64,000 bases of DNA from Cordylochernes scorpioides (GCA_030710605.1 CP092865.1:34820244-34884243), one strand, 5' to 3'. Positions 47,393 to 57,480 are shown, counted from the stretch's first letter. Notes: generated from the letters alone by a model not told the origin. Made by a program: numbers and translations.

Positions 47393-47660
47393 CGCTGAGG
47401 TGCAGCTTGCACCACTCTGATGAGGGCAACAGCCCGAAACGCGAACGTGTTAGCTTTTATTGATTAAGAAAGAATGGGTATTTGGCCAATTCCAGAATAA
47501 TTGAAAATCAACGAGAATTGTTGATATTTATTCAGATAGATGGCGCAAGCTTTCAGCAACTTTCAGTTGCACGATAAGGAGATGCCTTTTTCTTTTTTTT
47601 AAATATATTTTTTGCATCTTATCCCAGTACAATATCACATTTGTACTATTTTTTCAATAA
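47393..47660 (+). ncRNA. hammerhead-ribozyme-like repeat
   Basis: CTGATGA (47417-47423) is followed by stem II GGGC/GCCC with loop AACA, then GAAA (47436-47439). A short stem III (ACGC/GTGT type with a GAAC loop) and the cleavable-type U at 47451 complete the conserved hammerhead core. Stem I is weak: only two clear pairs next to the core, with a separate GGTGC/GCACC hairpin upstream. Minimal hammerheads with short stem III are known from Penelope-like elements. The downstream 200 bp (GATAGATGGCGCAAGCTTTC, then CAGCAAC) recurs at 48360 and 55405. Degenerate copies of the core are at about 48270 and 55294. Confidence 0.45.
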
Positions 47661-48658
47661 GCATTTCACTAACAAAAATGAAATTACCCACAAAATGACT
47701 ATTAATACACGACAATGTCGACTTTATCCGCAACAATCAGATTTAACTAAAATTAATGACTATTTATCCAAAAGAATGACTATTAATGCACGACAATGTC
47801 TGCTTCATTCGCAACACTGAAATTTAACTTAATGACTATTTATCTACAACAATGACTACTTCAGCCGCAAAAACGGAGCTTAATCCAAAACAAAGTTTAC
47901 TTTATTCGCAACAATGACCTTTTATCTGCCCCAAAGAAATCTTATACACAAAAATGAGTATTTCAACTACAACAATGAGTATTTTAATTACAACAATGAA
48001 GATTTGTCTACAACAATTAATACCATAAAATGTTGATTTATCAGCAAAAATGAAATGCAATCCACATTAATGACTGCTGATTTATAACACGTCCATATAT
48101 TTGTGGTGGGGTTTCAAAGGTTACGAAAGGCAAAATGGTTCACAATCTAGGTCCAATCTGAACTTGCCAGAATGACAAACTTATGTTCACATATAACTTG
48201 GCTCGTTAGCTGATATATCCACTACTTAAGAAAAAGGCCTCTCCTGATAGTTTAACAAAAAGTTTCTGATGGCTCGCGCCATCTGTCGGGACAGCCCGCG
48301 TACGTAGTTAGCTTTTCTTAATTAATTTAAAAGGGTATTTGGTCAACGATTAGATAATATATATTCCGACAGATAGCGCAAACTATCAGCAACTTTCAGT
48401 TTAATGATTAGGATATTCCTTTCTCTTAATTTATCTACCTGATTCTTGTACAATTTCACCTTTTTACTATTTTTCACATTATTCAATACTGTTTCTATCA
48501 AAGAGAGGCTGGGGACTAATTACCTCTAAAAATAATAATCCCTTATATACAAGGTATGTCCATTAAATAATGAGACCGGTCAAAAACAGGGAAAAAATGA
48601 AATAATTTTTTTTTAAAAGTCTATTAAAAAAATAGAAAGCTTCAGCTACACTGTGGTA

Positions 48659-49977
48659 CGAGGTGTGTTCAAAAAGTATCGCGACTTTTGTGTTTTTTCA
48701 AAAAATATTTATTTATTCATGAATACCTATTTTGTCCCTTTCAAAGTAATCCCCATGAGATATTATACACTTGTGCCAACGGTTTTTCCAATCTTCGAAG
48801 CACTTCAAAAAATCATTTTTTAAAATCTTTTTCAGCTCCTCCTTCGATGCCGTCTTATCTCGTCAAGCGTAGCGTAACGTCGTCTTTCATTGGCCTCTTC
48901 AGTTTAGGGAACAATAAAAAGTCACAGGGGGCCAGTTCTGGGGAATACGGTGGCTGCGGCATCATTACTGTGTTGTTTTTGGCCAAAAAGTCGCGCACAA
49001 GCAACGATGTGTGAGCAGGGGCGTTATCGTGGTGCAAAAGCCAATTTTTGTTCTTCCACAAATCCGGGCGTTTCTGGCGGATTGCTTTGCGCAAATTGCG
49101 CATAACTTGCAAGTAATATTCCTTATTGACCGTTCTACCCTGTGGCAAGAACTCATGATGCACCACGCCCCTGCAATCGAAGAAAACTGTCAGCAAAACT
49201 TTCACATTCGACCGAACCTGGCGCGCTTTTTTCGGTCTTGGTTCGTGCGGCAGCTTCCATTGAGATGATTGAGCTTTGGTTTCCACGTCATAACCATAAA
49301 CCCACGCTTCGTCACCAGTTATGAGCCTCTGGAGCAAATTTGGGTCGTAACGGACAGAGTCCAACATCTCATTAGCAATGTTCATGCGATGCTGTTTTTG
49401 GTCGCAATTGAGCAATTTTGGTACGAATTTCGCGGCGACCCGTCTCATGCCCAAATCATTGATAAAAATTGAATGGCACGAGCCAATCGATATGTTTAGG
49501 TCCTCAGCAACTTCTCTAACGGTGATTCGACGATTAGCCAATATCATTTTCTCCACTTCATTATTTTTTTCGTCTGTTGTTGAAGTGCTCGGGCGTCCGG
49601 CACGCTCTTCGTCGTTCACATCTTCTCGGCCTTCTGAGAACATTTTGTATCACCGATAAACGTTGCTTCGGTCCAAGGTAGCATCTCCGTATGCCACAGT
49701 CAATATTCGGAATGCATCCGCGCACTTAATTTCGTTTTTCACACAAAATTTGATACAGGTTCTTTGATCCATTTTTTTAATAGGTAAAAATCGAAGACGA
49801 TCCAAAAAACCTGCAAACAAAGCAACTGTCAACAATTAAGTGAACATTCAAAATGGCCGAGCTTGTCGGCATAAGTGAGAGACATGAGTACCAACATAAA
49901 GCCACAAAAAGATCGAAATTCGAATATACGTAACCCGCGAAAATTCAAAATTCGCGATACTTTTTGAACACACCTCG
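48659..49977 (-). mobile_element. inner mariner, perfect 26-bp TIRs and TA duplication
   Basis: Terminal repeats at 48659-48684 and 49952-49977 are exact inverse copies (starting CGAGGTGTGTTCAAAAAGTA) and flanked by TA on both sides (48657-48658, 49978-49979). Length is 1319 bp, close to a complete mariner. The element inserted into the 5' part of another mariner. Confidence 0.95.
48700..49772 (-). pseudogene. inner mariner transposase (one TGA, decayed C-terminus)
   Basis: Starts MDQRTCIKFCVKNEIKCADA at 49772. After NVYR a TGA (49650-49652) stands where mariners have Trp. The frame then runs 262 codons: ERAGRPSTSTTDEKN linker, RITVREVAEDLNISIGSCHS helix-turn-helix, GDEAWVYGYDVETKAQSSQW, then HHDNAPAHTS and PPYSPELAPCDFLLFP. 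All three catalytic Asp are present with D34D spacing. A TAA at 48855-48857 truncates the last 50 or so residues, which continue in decayed form. The transposase would bind the 26-bp TIRs and cut at TA. It is one or two substitutions from active. Confidence 0.9.
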
Positions 49978-50314
49978 TACATCACAGCACGTGATTGCGC
50001 GCGCAGTCGATAAATTGTAAGCTTGTAAAAAGAACGCCTTGCATAACAACTTCTAATTTGTAATGGATAGAAAAATTGAACAACGAATTTGTATTAAATT
50101 TTGCTACAGAATTGGGAAATTGGCTTCAGAAACTTTAGATTTGTTGAAATTGGCATTTGGAAATGAAAATGTAAATAAGTCCACCACATTTAGATGGTTT
50201 TCACGATTTAAAAATGGAATGGAATCGGTGAAAGATGAGAAGCGTGTTGGATGTCCAAATCCGCACAGGAACTCTGAAAAATGAGCCAAATTTCAAATTT
50301 TATAAAAGAAAATC

Positions 50315-52319
50315 AGCAACAACAACAACAAAAGCTTTATTAAGACCCTTTAGTCTTATACATATTCTCCAAGCAGAAATATAGGATACATGCAGGGAAA
50401 ACAATGATAGAACTTAATGGTAACATAAAATTTATGTACAGAGAAAATGATATAAAGACAATCAAGCTAATAGATTAATCTGGGCAAATTGGAGGCAAAG
50501 AAAGTTACTATACATGGATTTACCACGTCGTGTTAGGTCTTGTGAAGTTATTTGGTAGCAGCTCTGAAACTTCTTAGCTATGTAGAACTCTTCCTAGTCA
50601 TCTTCCCCGCCCTTGGCATTGCCGGTTGGACTTCACTTGTAAGCTTTTCGACCTGTGAGTCAATTGTGGAGTCTTCCACTAGTAAATTCGTTGAATGCCT
50701 CAAGCTGCCCTTTTAAGATGTAGCCTTGTCAGCTGTTCAGGAATACTTGCCAACAGAACGAAACTTCGTATTATCTTTTGCCTTTATATTGTTTAGACCA
50801 TTAAATTTTGGGACAAGTGGTAGATGGTCCAAATAAGGCATGCATTCAATAGTAAGATCAACAATCAGCTCAAGTACTGCAGGCGAAACAATAGAAAGAT
50901 CTATAACTGAGGATCCTTGAGTTGAAGAATAAAAGTTTCCATATTTATCACTGATAGATCTGCCATCTATTACCGTGAGTGAACTCTCATCGAGGAAATA
51001 ATAATTCTACAGAGTATATTTCAGGATATTATTCTATGAGGATTGTTTCTTAGTGATGTAACATTTTATTTTGATAATTAGAATGTTAATGCTGAGCTAC
51101 AAGTGCAAATTGGCGACTTTTATTCGTTTTTAGAAATGAGAAATCATGTGATAGTTCTTGTCTAGGTTGTCGCAAAAATTCTTCCTGAGAAAGTTATTTT
51201 AACTGTGAAAAATTAGGTTGGACAGTGGTACGAATGCTATCCGAAGTTTGCTATAATGCATCCCCGTTGGAGCTGACAACGCGGCCATTTAAAACAGAGT
51301 AGCTTATGCCATGGACAATTAGCCTGTTATCTCTTAGTTTGGAAACAGTTCCCTTACTCATGAGTTCCTTTCGCTGGCTAATTAGCAATATCCTTTGATC
51401 TCTAATAGTAGGAGGGTAATCTTTATTTACGAATATTTTTTTTGTCCCTGAGTCTGAAAGCGTTCCGAAAAAGCAGAAGTCTTTGCTTGAAATCAGGCAC
51501 CTCAATAAGCAGCGGCGAATTAGATTTTTTTGTCAATCTTCGGCACTGTTCTATCCTAAGATCTTCAGAAATTTGCATCGTGTTTGAAATTAGATCTTGG
51601 ATCAAACCTCGAGATTCTTCAGGGGGTTTCACCTTCTGCTCCTTCCATTCCATAAATAATCAAGTTCCTTTCCCTCTTCCTCATCTCTTCAAGCTCCAAA
51701 TGTCTCTCGAGATCAGATATTCTATTTATATTAAGCGAGACAGCTTTAGAAGTGGCTTCCAATGATGACTCGAAGTGTTGTAGGCGCTGATTTATTTTGT
51801 CCAATCCTTGTTCTACCGAATCAAGTCTAGTCTCCATTTTTTTTACCAAAGTCATCTATCTTAGTTGAAAGTGCTAAAATTAGATCATGCAAATCTTTAT
51901 ATTTGCCCACATCTAATGTTGTTTGTCTTGTCTGTTTGGGGCCAGGATTTGGTTCAATACCTGACATTAGCAGCAGCATTAAAATAATACATCGACGAGT
52001 TCCCTTTCCAGCATGAGTAAAAGAGATAGCCTTGAAATTATTTTCATAATAAACAAAAGTTTTAGCGCGAAAATTTACATATCTAGTGATCACAGCAGCT
52101 TCTCTAGCAAAAATGAAGATATTAATTATAGAAATAAATAAAATCAGCTTCATGATCTTCGAAGAGAATATATAAACTATAGGCCAACGGCAGGATACTC
52201 ACAAGAAGGCGTAACCCAAGTAGAAGCACAAAAAAGCAAATAATAAGTTTAAAATATTTACTTATCGGGAGCCGAAGAATTTCGCGACCGGTCAACTTGG
52301 CCTCCTAGCAGAGAATCCG
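50315..52319 (-). mobile_element. LINE, internally deleted, with 13-bp TSD and (TTG)n tail
   Basis: The 13-bp target duplication ATAAAAGAAAATC occurs at 50302-50314 and 52320-52332. On the minus strand the element ends in a short (TTG)n run (AAGCTTTTGTTGTTGTTG). The 5' end (GCTAGGAGGCCAAGTTG) matches that of another LINE at 59212, so both ends are intact. ORF1 and part of an endonuclease are present (GSSVIDLSIVSPAVLELIVD, PYLDHLPLVPKF, about 50945-50800), but the RT is missing. At 2 kb it is a deletion derivative. Confidence 0.85.
51251..52153 (-). pseudogene. LINE ORF1 with signal-like N-terminus and NPGP motif
   Basis: The frame starts MKLILFISIINIFIFAREA, a hydrophobic signal-peptide-like stretch. 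About 65 residues later it has LLLMSGIEPNPGPK (GIEPNPGP at 51938-51961), matching the 2A-like consensus ExNPG|P that causes ribosomal skipping. A coiled coil (LDSVEQGLDKINQRLQ, 51839 on) leads to RERNLIIYGMEG, the usual RRM-like ORF1 core. It continues in two overlapping frames (RIEQCRRLTKK, PPTIRDQRILLISQRKEL). At least two frameshifts split it. ORF1 binds element RNA. The 2A-like break would separate the signal from the nucleic-acid-binding part. Confidence 0.75.
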
Positions 52320-53233
52320 ATAAAAGAAAATCCACGAATAGGGTTACGAGACATTGTAGAAGAAACAGGGATATCAATATCATTATTTTGATCGATAATT
52401 AAAGAAGACTTGCAGTTAAAGAAGACACCTTCGAAATTTGTTCCTAAAATGCTCACAATCCAACAAAAGGAGAATCGTGTTGAAGTTGTCAAAAAATGCT
52501 TGAAATGGTGGAAGAAAACCCTAATTGGAAGGAAAAAGTAATAACTGGAGACGAGACATGGGTTTACGGGTATGACCCGGAAACAAAACGCCAACCCATG
52601 TAGTGGAAAGGAAAAGATGAACCAAGAATGAAGAAATCCCGACTTTGCAATTCAAAAAACAAATTCTTATTGGTCACGTTCTTTGACATAAAGGGAATTG
52701 TGCATTATGAATATCTAGAGGAAGGTCAAACAATCAATAAGGAGTCTTATTTAAACATTATGAGACGTGTACGTGAATCAATTTGTCTGAAAAGAAGTGA
52801 AATGTGGAGTTCCAAAAATTGGATTATCCATCATGATAATGCACCACCACACACCGCTACATCTGTACTGACTTATTTGGCTAAACACAGCATCCAAATA
52901 CTTCAACAACCTCCCTATTTCCCAGACCTAGCTCCAAATGATTTTTTTCTCTTTCCAAAACTCAAAATGGCTTTAAAAGGAAGGAGATTTACACTAGAGA
53001 GTCCATCATAGCAGATTCGAAAAAGGTCTTGAAGAACATCCCGAAAGATGCCTTTTCTAATTGTTTCAAATCATGGGAGAAGAGATGGAAATTATGTATG
53101 GATGCGGGAGGGGACTATTTTGAAAAATACTAATAAAATATTTTTTAATCATTCTATTTTTTCTTTATTTTTGACCAATCTCATTATTTATTGGACACAC
53201 CTTGTTTAATAGAAACTTTGAGTGAAAAATTTC

Positions 53234-53347
53234 AAATCCAGGGAGGTGTCTTTCAAAAATACAATTTAATTAACTGGAGTTATTGAAGAAGTTCTCGAGT
53301 TAATTAAAAAATGTATTTTTACAAGACACTTCACCCTGGATGGATTT
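53234..53347. repeat. hairpin MITE
   Basis: Arms 53234-53275 and 53298-53347 are inverse copies (CCAGGGAGGTGTCTTTC versus ACAAGACACTTCACCCTGG). Non-coding. Confidence 0.65.
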
Positions 53348-53534
53348 TTTTTCGTTTGAACTAATTATTTCTTTTAATTTACGGAAATCTACAAAAATCT
53401 TTCAACTTTTTTTTAAATCTTTAGTTATAAGGGGGTGATTGGGTTTAGCATAATTTTAACTGGGGTAGTTTCAATTTAGCTTCAAATTTGTTGATAGAAA
53501 AATATTGGGATATATATCACACACAATTATATCT

Positions 53535-53719
53535 TAGATAATAAAAAGGCATATATTGGATTGAATAAGCGATTTATTTGACAATATTTCCGTTGGCTGA
53601 ACGCCAACCTTTATATCAAGGCCTTATAATATAACTTTGACAAAGGTTGGCGTTCAGCCAACCGAAATATTGGCAAATAAATCTCTTATTCAATTCAATA
53701 TTTTATTTTTATTATCTAA
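53535..53719. repeat. palindrome of two Penelope-like terminal motifs
   Basis: Arms 53535-53611 and 53642-53719 are inverse copies around about 30 bp. Each carries GGTTGGCGTTCAGCCAACCG followed by AAATATT and AAATAAAT. A third copy of the motif is at 32235. This looks like two element termini joined head to head with the body lost. Confidence 0.7.
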
Positions 53720-55260
53720 TGATTTAAATATGGATTGCTCTATTTTCAAAACAATTATATAAATTTAGAAAGTTTGAGGAAATATTGAAATTTAAACAAG
53801 ACTAAGAGAGAGATAGGAATTTGACATACATGAGTATTATTATCAAAAATGTATACATAAAATAAATTAATTTGACCATATCTAAACCTTTTTTGGAGTC
53901 TCGAGGTTATAAGTAGAGAGTGTGTTGTATGAAAGAGACAAGTATATTAACGACAATGCCCACCTAGAAGTTTATGCGGTGATGTTGCTAGCTGGTAGCC
54001 ACTCTGTTGGAAGATACTCCCTGTAGTTCCACGAGCGATAAATGGTGCACATTACGTGACAAGGAAGCATCGTTTTGAGAGACCAAACGTTACAATATTT
54101 TTAAAAATATCAAATTGCTTAATATTGTAAATGGTAATTTGGATTCGATAGAATAAAAAAAATGTAGGACATGTAGAACAAAATAAAGTGCTGTTATAAG
54201 CATTTTTAATTCTATAAATTGATGATATAAAAAGTGTTGCGCTCAAAATTTTACCCTTGAGTGATAAATATTAGCAGATGCAGCGTGGATACGAGCAGAT
54301 TGTAAATTGCTAAATATATGTTATGTGAGTTAAGTGCACCTTTCTTGAAATGTAGTTTCTATGCTGAATACTTACTTCTTTCATATTGTGAATTTCTTAG
54401 CCAGAACTCGACGTGGAGCGAATTCAATGGCGTGAAACGAGAGAACTGAAGACAGAGTGAGTTTTGCTTCACCCATCGAGATAAAAGATATCGATGTTAT
54501 AGATGGTTTAGTGCCACAAATATGTACACAAATATAGAGCAGCCATTTTGGGATAGCTTTATTATATCATATATGATTCCAATGAGATCGATATATGTTG
54601 TACAAAAATGACAAGTAGCATTATTATTGAAAAATAAACAAATATAATTCAAATCGTCTACGTAAAACAAAATGTCGTGGCTTGTTATGTACAGTTGTCC
54701 TAGGCCATGACAGTATTGGCTCCATCCTTAATGGTCCAGGCCAGAAGGCAGTGGTAGATGAGCATATACTCGGGCTACACACATCAATATTGTAGCGGAG
54801 ATAAATAAAGCAAGGGCAAATTTGGGAATAATTAATTTATTATAAATAATATTTACCTTTTATTTCTCCAATAAAATTATATAGAAAAGGTATTTATAGG
54901 GAGAGAGAGTCAGATAATATAACAAATTATCTCAAGGTAAAAATAATAATAACAAGAGTGTTCTGCCACCGAGGCGTCTCGTTTTCTTTATTTGCCGATA
55001 AGATTCCGAGAACCCCTCACACCTGTGGTCGTCCCCCCCCCCCCCCCGGAGCCCAGTGATGATTGACAGGTGTCCCATTGTAGAACTACTTGACTATATA
55101 ATAATGACAAAAATGATATCCTAATCAAACAAATAAACGTGGTTCATGACCACTGTCATTCTATGAAATAAATGTCGAGTAAACGTAGATATTTTTGAAT
55201 TTCTATATCTCGGGCTTAAACATTTTCTTGATGGATCAAGAAGTCTCTATAACTGCCTTG
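53720..55260. other. AT-rich, no gene seen; poly-C run at about 55026-55040
   Basis: No coding feature is supported. TGTAGCGGAGATAAATAAAG at 54792 resembles an LTR start but has no partner. A run of about 15 C is prone to assembly error. Confidence 0.35.
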
Positions 55261-55263
55261 TTG

Positions 55264-55450
55264 GGTCTTTGAGGTACAGTCTGCGCCAAACTGATAAAGG
55301 ACAACAACAGCGTTAAACGTGTACATAGATGACTCTTTTTATCCATTAACATTTTTTTAGACATTATTCAGGAGAGAAAACAAGCAATTAAAAAAATATA
55401 TATTCCGAGAGATGGCCAACAGCAACGTTTAGTTGTATGATCAGATATTT
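55264..55450 (+). repeat. degenerate copy of the hammerhead-type repeat
   Basis: GAGGTACAGTCTGCGCCAAA, then CTGATAAAGGACAACAACAG and GTTAAACGTGTACA, align with 47397-47455 but with core changes (CTGATGA to CTGATAA, GAAA to TAAA). The downstream GAGAGATGGCCAACAGCAAC corresponds to 47540-47570. It should not self-cleave. Confidence 0.45.
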
Positions 55451-55480
55451 CAATACAAACAGATGGTGAGATGTACAGAC

Positions 55481-55613
55481 CAGGGAATGTACGAGGCTTC
55501 CCCGCTGGAGCCGCAGCTGGTTTACGCACTGGTACACCGCGGCCACAGCCTCTCGCTCCAGCTGGCGGGTCTGCCACTCCACGGCCAGGAAGACGCCGGT
55601 CCGTCCGCCGCCG
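55481..55613 (-). CDS. protein tyrosine phosphatase active-site exon
   Basis: This 133-bp exon follows acceptor GTGTACAG. It begins with the last base of a split codon, then GGGRTGVFLAVEWQ. With a preceding HCSA this would be the HC(x)5R signature, the Cys lying on the previous exon. It continues REAVAAVYQCVNQLRLQRGS and ends VHSL at donor CTG|GTCTGT, matching the VxxLRxQRxxMVQT region of PTP domains. The Arg that binds phosphate is present. It lies on the minus strand, opposite to the PTP exons at 32600 and 40639, with an assembly gap between. It could be the same gene in a reversed contig, or another PTP gene. Confidence 0.8.
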
Positions 55614-55943
55614 CTGTACACACAGCCAGTCAGTCTCAGACCTCCCTGTCACAGATAGCTTCCCCTTCTGCAGATCGATTTGAAAGTCCTTAAAATTCGT
55701 CGGGATGGACAGTGCCAAGAGTGGATGCTCTCATTTTGTGTGTGCTGGATTAGATAGCTGGGAAAGGACTAAATATCTTTTCGCGGCAACACTATTCAAC
55801 AATATTTAATTCTATATTTTATATTAGTTTATTTATTTACTCCCTTTTATAAATGTAAGCACAAAACAATTTTCAGAGCACCAATTTATTATTATCATTA
55901 TTATTATATCATCATCATGAGCTAAAACCTTCATTAAATATAC

Positions 55944-56107
55944 AAGTATCAGAGTCATAATCAACAATCAATCAACAATTCTGTCACCGTTTGCTTTTGT
56001 GAATGGAATAAATACCCAAATATGGTCATTTCTTATAAGCATCAGCATTCCCGGCTGATGCATTTTTTTTTTTTTTACAATTTTTAAAACTCATTTATAT
56101 ATTATTA
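55944..56107 (+). pseudogene. collapsed tRNA-Gly locus
   Basis: At about 56038-56061 GCATCAGC is joined directly to ATTCCCGGCTGATGCA, then a T run and ACAATTTTTAAAACTCATTT, exactly as after the tRNA-Gly at 17586. The D-, anticodon and half of the T-arm are deleted. Acceptor arms read GCATCAG/CTGATGC against GCATCGG/CCGATGC in the intact gene, so the change is paired on both strands. A Helitron terminus begins immediately after (56108). Confidence 0.65.
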
Positions 56108-57480
56108 CTAGCCGAATGACCCAGGCAACGCCCGTGTTTTACCCGATTGAATGTTTTTATTTAAATACTATTTGTTACAATTATAAATTGGCGCCTTAAA
56201 TAAATGCATATCCTAATCCTAATCAATCAGTCATAGGCCGCCTCTGTCACGGATGGCCGGCGCCCTCCTATTGGACGGCTACGATCACGTGTCATCGTTG
56301 GCGCGTAGGTGACCTTGAGTGACGTAATGCCCCCCCCCCCTGCCGGCGGCGCGCGCCCGTTGTCTGCAGGCGAGCACGTGACCTCCCTGTGCGCGCGCAT
56401 CCGTGACAGAGGCGGCCGGCCAATGACTGACTGATCAGGAAAGACTCTCGTGACTATATATATATAATATAATATAATATATGTATGAGTACATTTTGTG
56501 TGTAGAAATAGGATTAGTTGACTTTATAAGGTAAACTTATTCATACAGTTTGTATCCTTCGATAGCTCAGTTGGCAGAGCGGAGGACTGTAGATGTTACC
56601 ATGGTGATCCTTAGGTCGCTGGTTCAAATCCGGCCCGAGGGAGTTTATTATTTTTATTTTTATTGGCTGCCGGCGAGCACGTGACCTTCCTGTGCGCGCG
56701 CATCCGTGACAGAGGCCGATGAGGTAAGATGGTCGTGACTATATATATAGATTATTAAAATATACAAGTATCAGAGTCATCAATTCTGTCATCGTTTGCT
56801 TTTGTGAATGGAATGCTTTTACGTAATATACATAAAATACGTAACTAATATGACTGAAATTTTAGTAGTATGTATAGTAGAATCTGGAAAAACTTATATT
56901 GAATATTTCAGGTCTCTATCCCGAATATTCTTCGAGTTATTTGCAAATTTGAGTTGCAAATTTGCTCTTTCGCTCACAAGCAGCGCCTCTAGCGGTGAAG
57001 ATGGGAGGTAATATCAGCTGACCTAATGTACATGCAAAACGTGTTTTAACAGGACATAGAAAAAATATTGAAGAGATATTTTTCGCATTTTTAGCCAAAA
57101 AAAATTGAAATTGACAGGTTCTGGGCAAAAATAGTTGTTTTTTTAGTCAGAAAATGATGATGACAATATTGCTGTATCATGTTTGATTATCAGATACAAA
57201 ATTATATCTGGAAAAATTCCAAAAAGCAGAGACCACGGGTGAAGCCAGTTCATTTTTAGTATGCAGGAACAAAATTCTAACAGAAAAACATTCATTCGAG
57301 CAGAAGACACAAAGCCAGATCATCTCTTTATAAAAATATCGCTTCTCAGACACAAAGTTTGGAGCGGGACGTTTCACAAGAATGACATCGACGGCGCCAA
57401 TTTATAATTGTAACAAATATTATTTGAATAAAAGCATTTAATCGGGTAAAACCCGGGCGTTGCCTGGGTCATTCGGCTAG
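56108..57480. mobile_element. foldback unit with Helitron 3' ends at both sides, carrying tRNA-Tyr
   Basis: The left end A|CTAGCCGAATGACCCAGG... (56108-56194) is the inverse of the right end GGCGCCAATTTATAATTG ... CATTCGGCTAG|T (57389-57480). The same 3' terminus ends the element at 18233. Inside are a GC-rich block with its own inverted repeat (CCGCCTCTGTCACGGATG and inverse, about 56233-56420), the tRNA-Tyr gene, and a partial second GC-rich copy (56665-56748). Internal Helitron sequence follows (57140-57388), homologous to 17900-18150. Non-coding. The boundaries are clear; the mechanism is inferred. Confidence 0.65.
56556..56642 (+). tRNA. tRNA-Tyr (anticodon GTA) with intron
   Basis: CCTTCGATAGCTCAGTTGGC gives the 5' acceptor and D-arm with the A box. 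The anticodon arm GGAGGACTGTAG...ATCCTT is interrupted after position 37 by a 14-nt intron (ATGTTACCATGGTG), as in eukaryotic tRNA-Tyr. The T-arm GCTGGTTCAAATCCGGC holds the B box. The 3' acceptor CCGAGGG pairs with CCTTCGA except at the last pair (A-C). The discriminator is A. No long T run follows at once (GAGTTTATTATTTTTATTTTT). It may be functional or a recently captured copy. Confidence 0.85.

Larger units (their letters stand above)
44856..48080. repeat. 81-bp satellite (3 x 27), with insertions
   Basis: The word ACAATG recurs throughout. Clean 81-bp periodicity is seen at 45961, 46042, 46123, 46204 and 46285 (CAATGAnTATTAATG). Each unit holds three related 27-bp subunits. The array is interrupted by a Penelope-like foldback (44918-45941), a solo LTR (46395-46708) and a hammerhead-type repeat (about 47390-47660). 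A degenerate portion is itself duplicated (about 46925-47060 and 47855-47990). The satellite also abuts the gap, so the array may continue in it. Confidence 0.85.
48551..53205 (+). mobile_element. outer mariner transposon, interrupted twice
   Basis: Terminal repeats of about 36 bp lie at 48551-48586 and 53170-53205 (CAAGGTATGTCCATTAAATA and a near-inverse). The transposase begins at 50063 (MDRKIEQRICIKFCYRIGKL, about 73 codons). It resumes after the LINE with ENPRIGLRDIVEETGISIS and continues to GDETWVYGYDPETKR. An open segment 52628-53011 has IIHHDNAPPHTATS and PPYFPDLAPNDFF, with 34 residues between the last two Asp, so it is D,D34D. Frameshifts and stops are present. It carries a younger mariner (48659-49977) and a LINE (50315-52319). 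Confidence 0.88.

Noticed and set aside
51938-51961. NPGP motif as evidence of an integrated RNA virus
   Set aside because: It sits in a LINE ORF1 with target duplication and a (TTG)n tail. A second copy at 59639 has the same LINE 5' end.
55433-55718. Overlapping open frames at 55433-55718 on both strands
   Set aside because: They are caused by GC-rich composition of the PTP active-site exon. Only the minus frame with GGGRTG is conserved.
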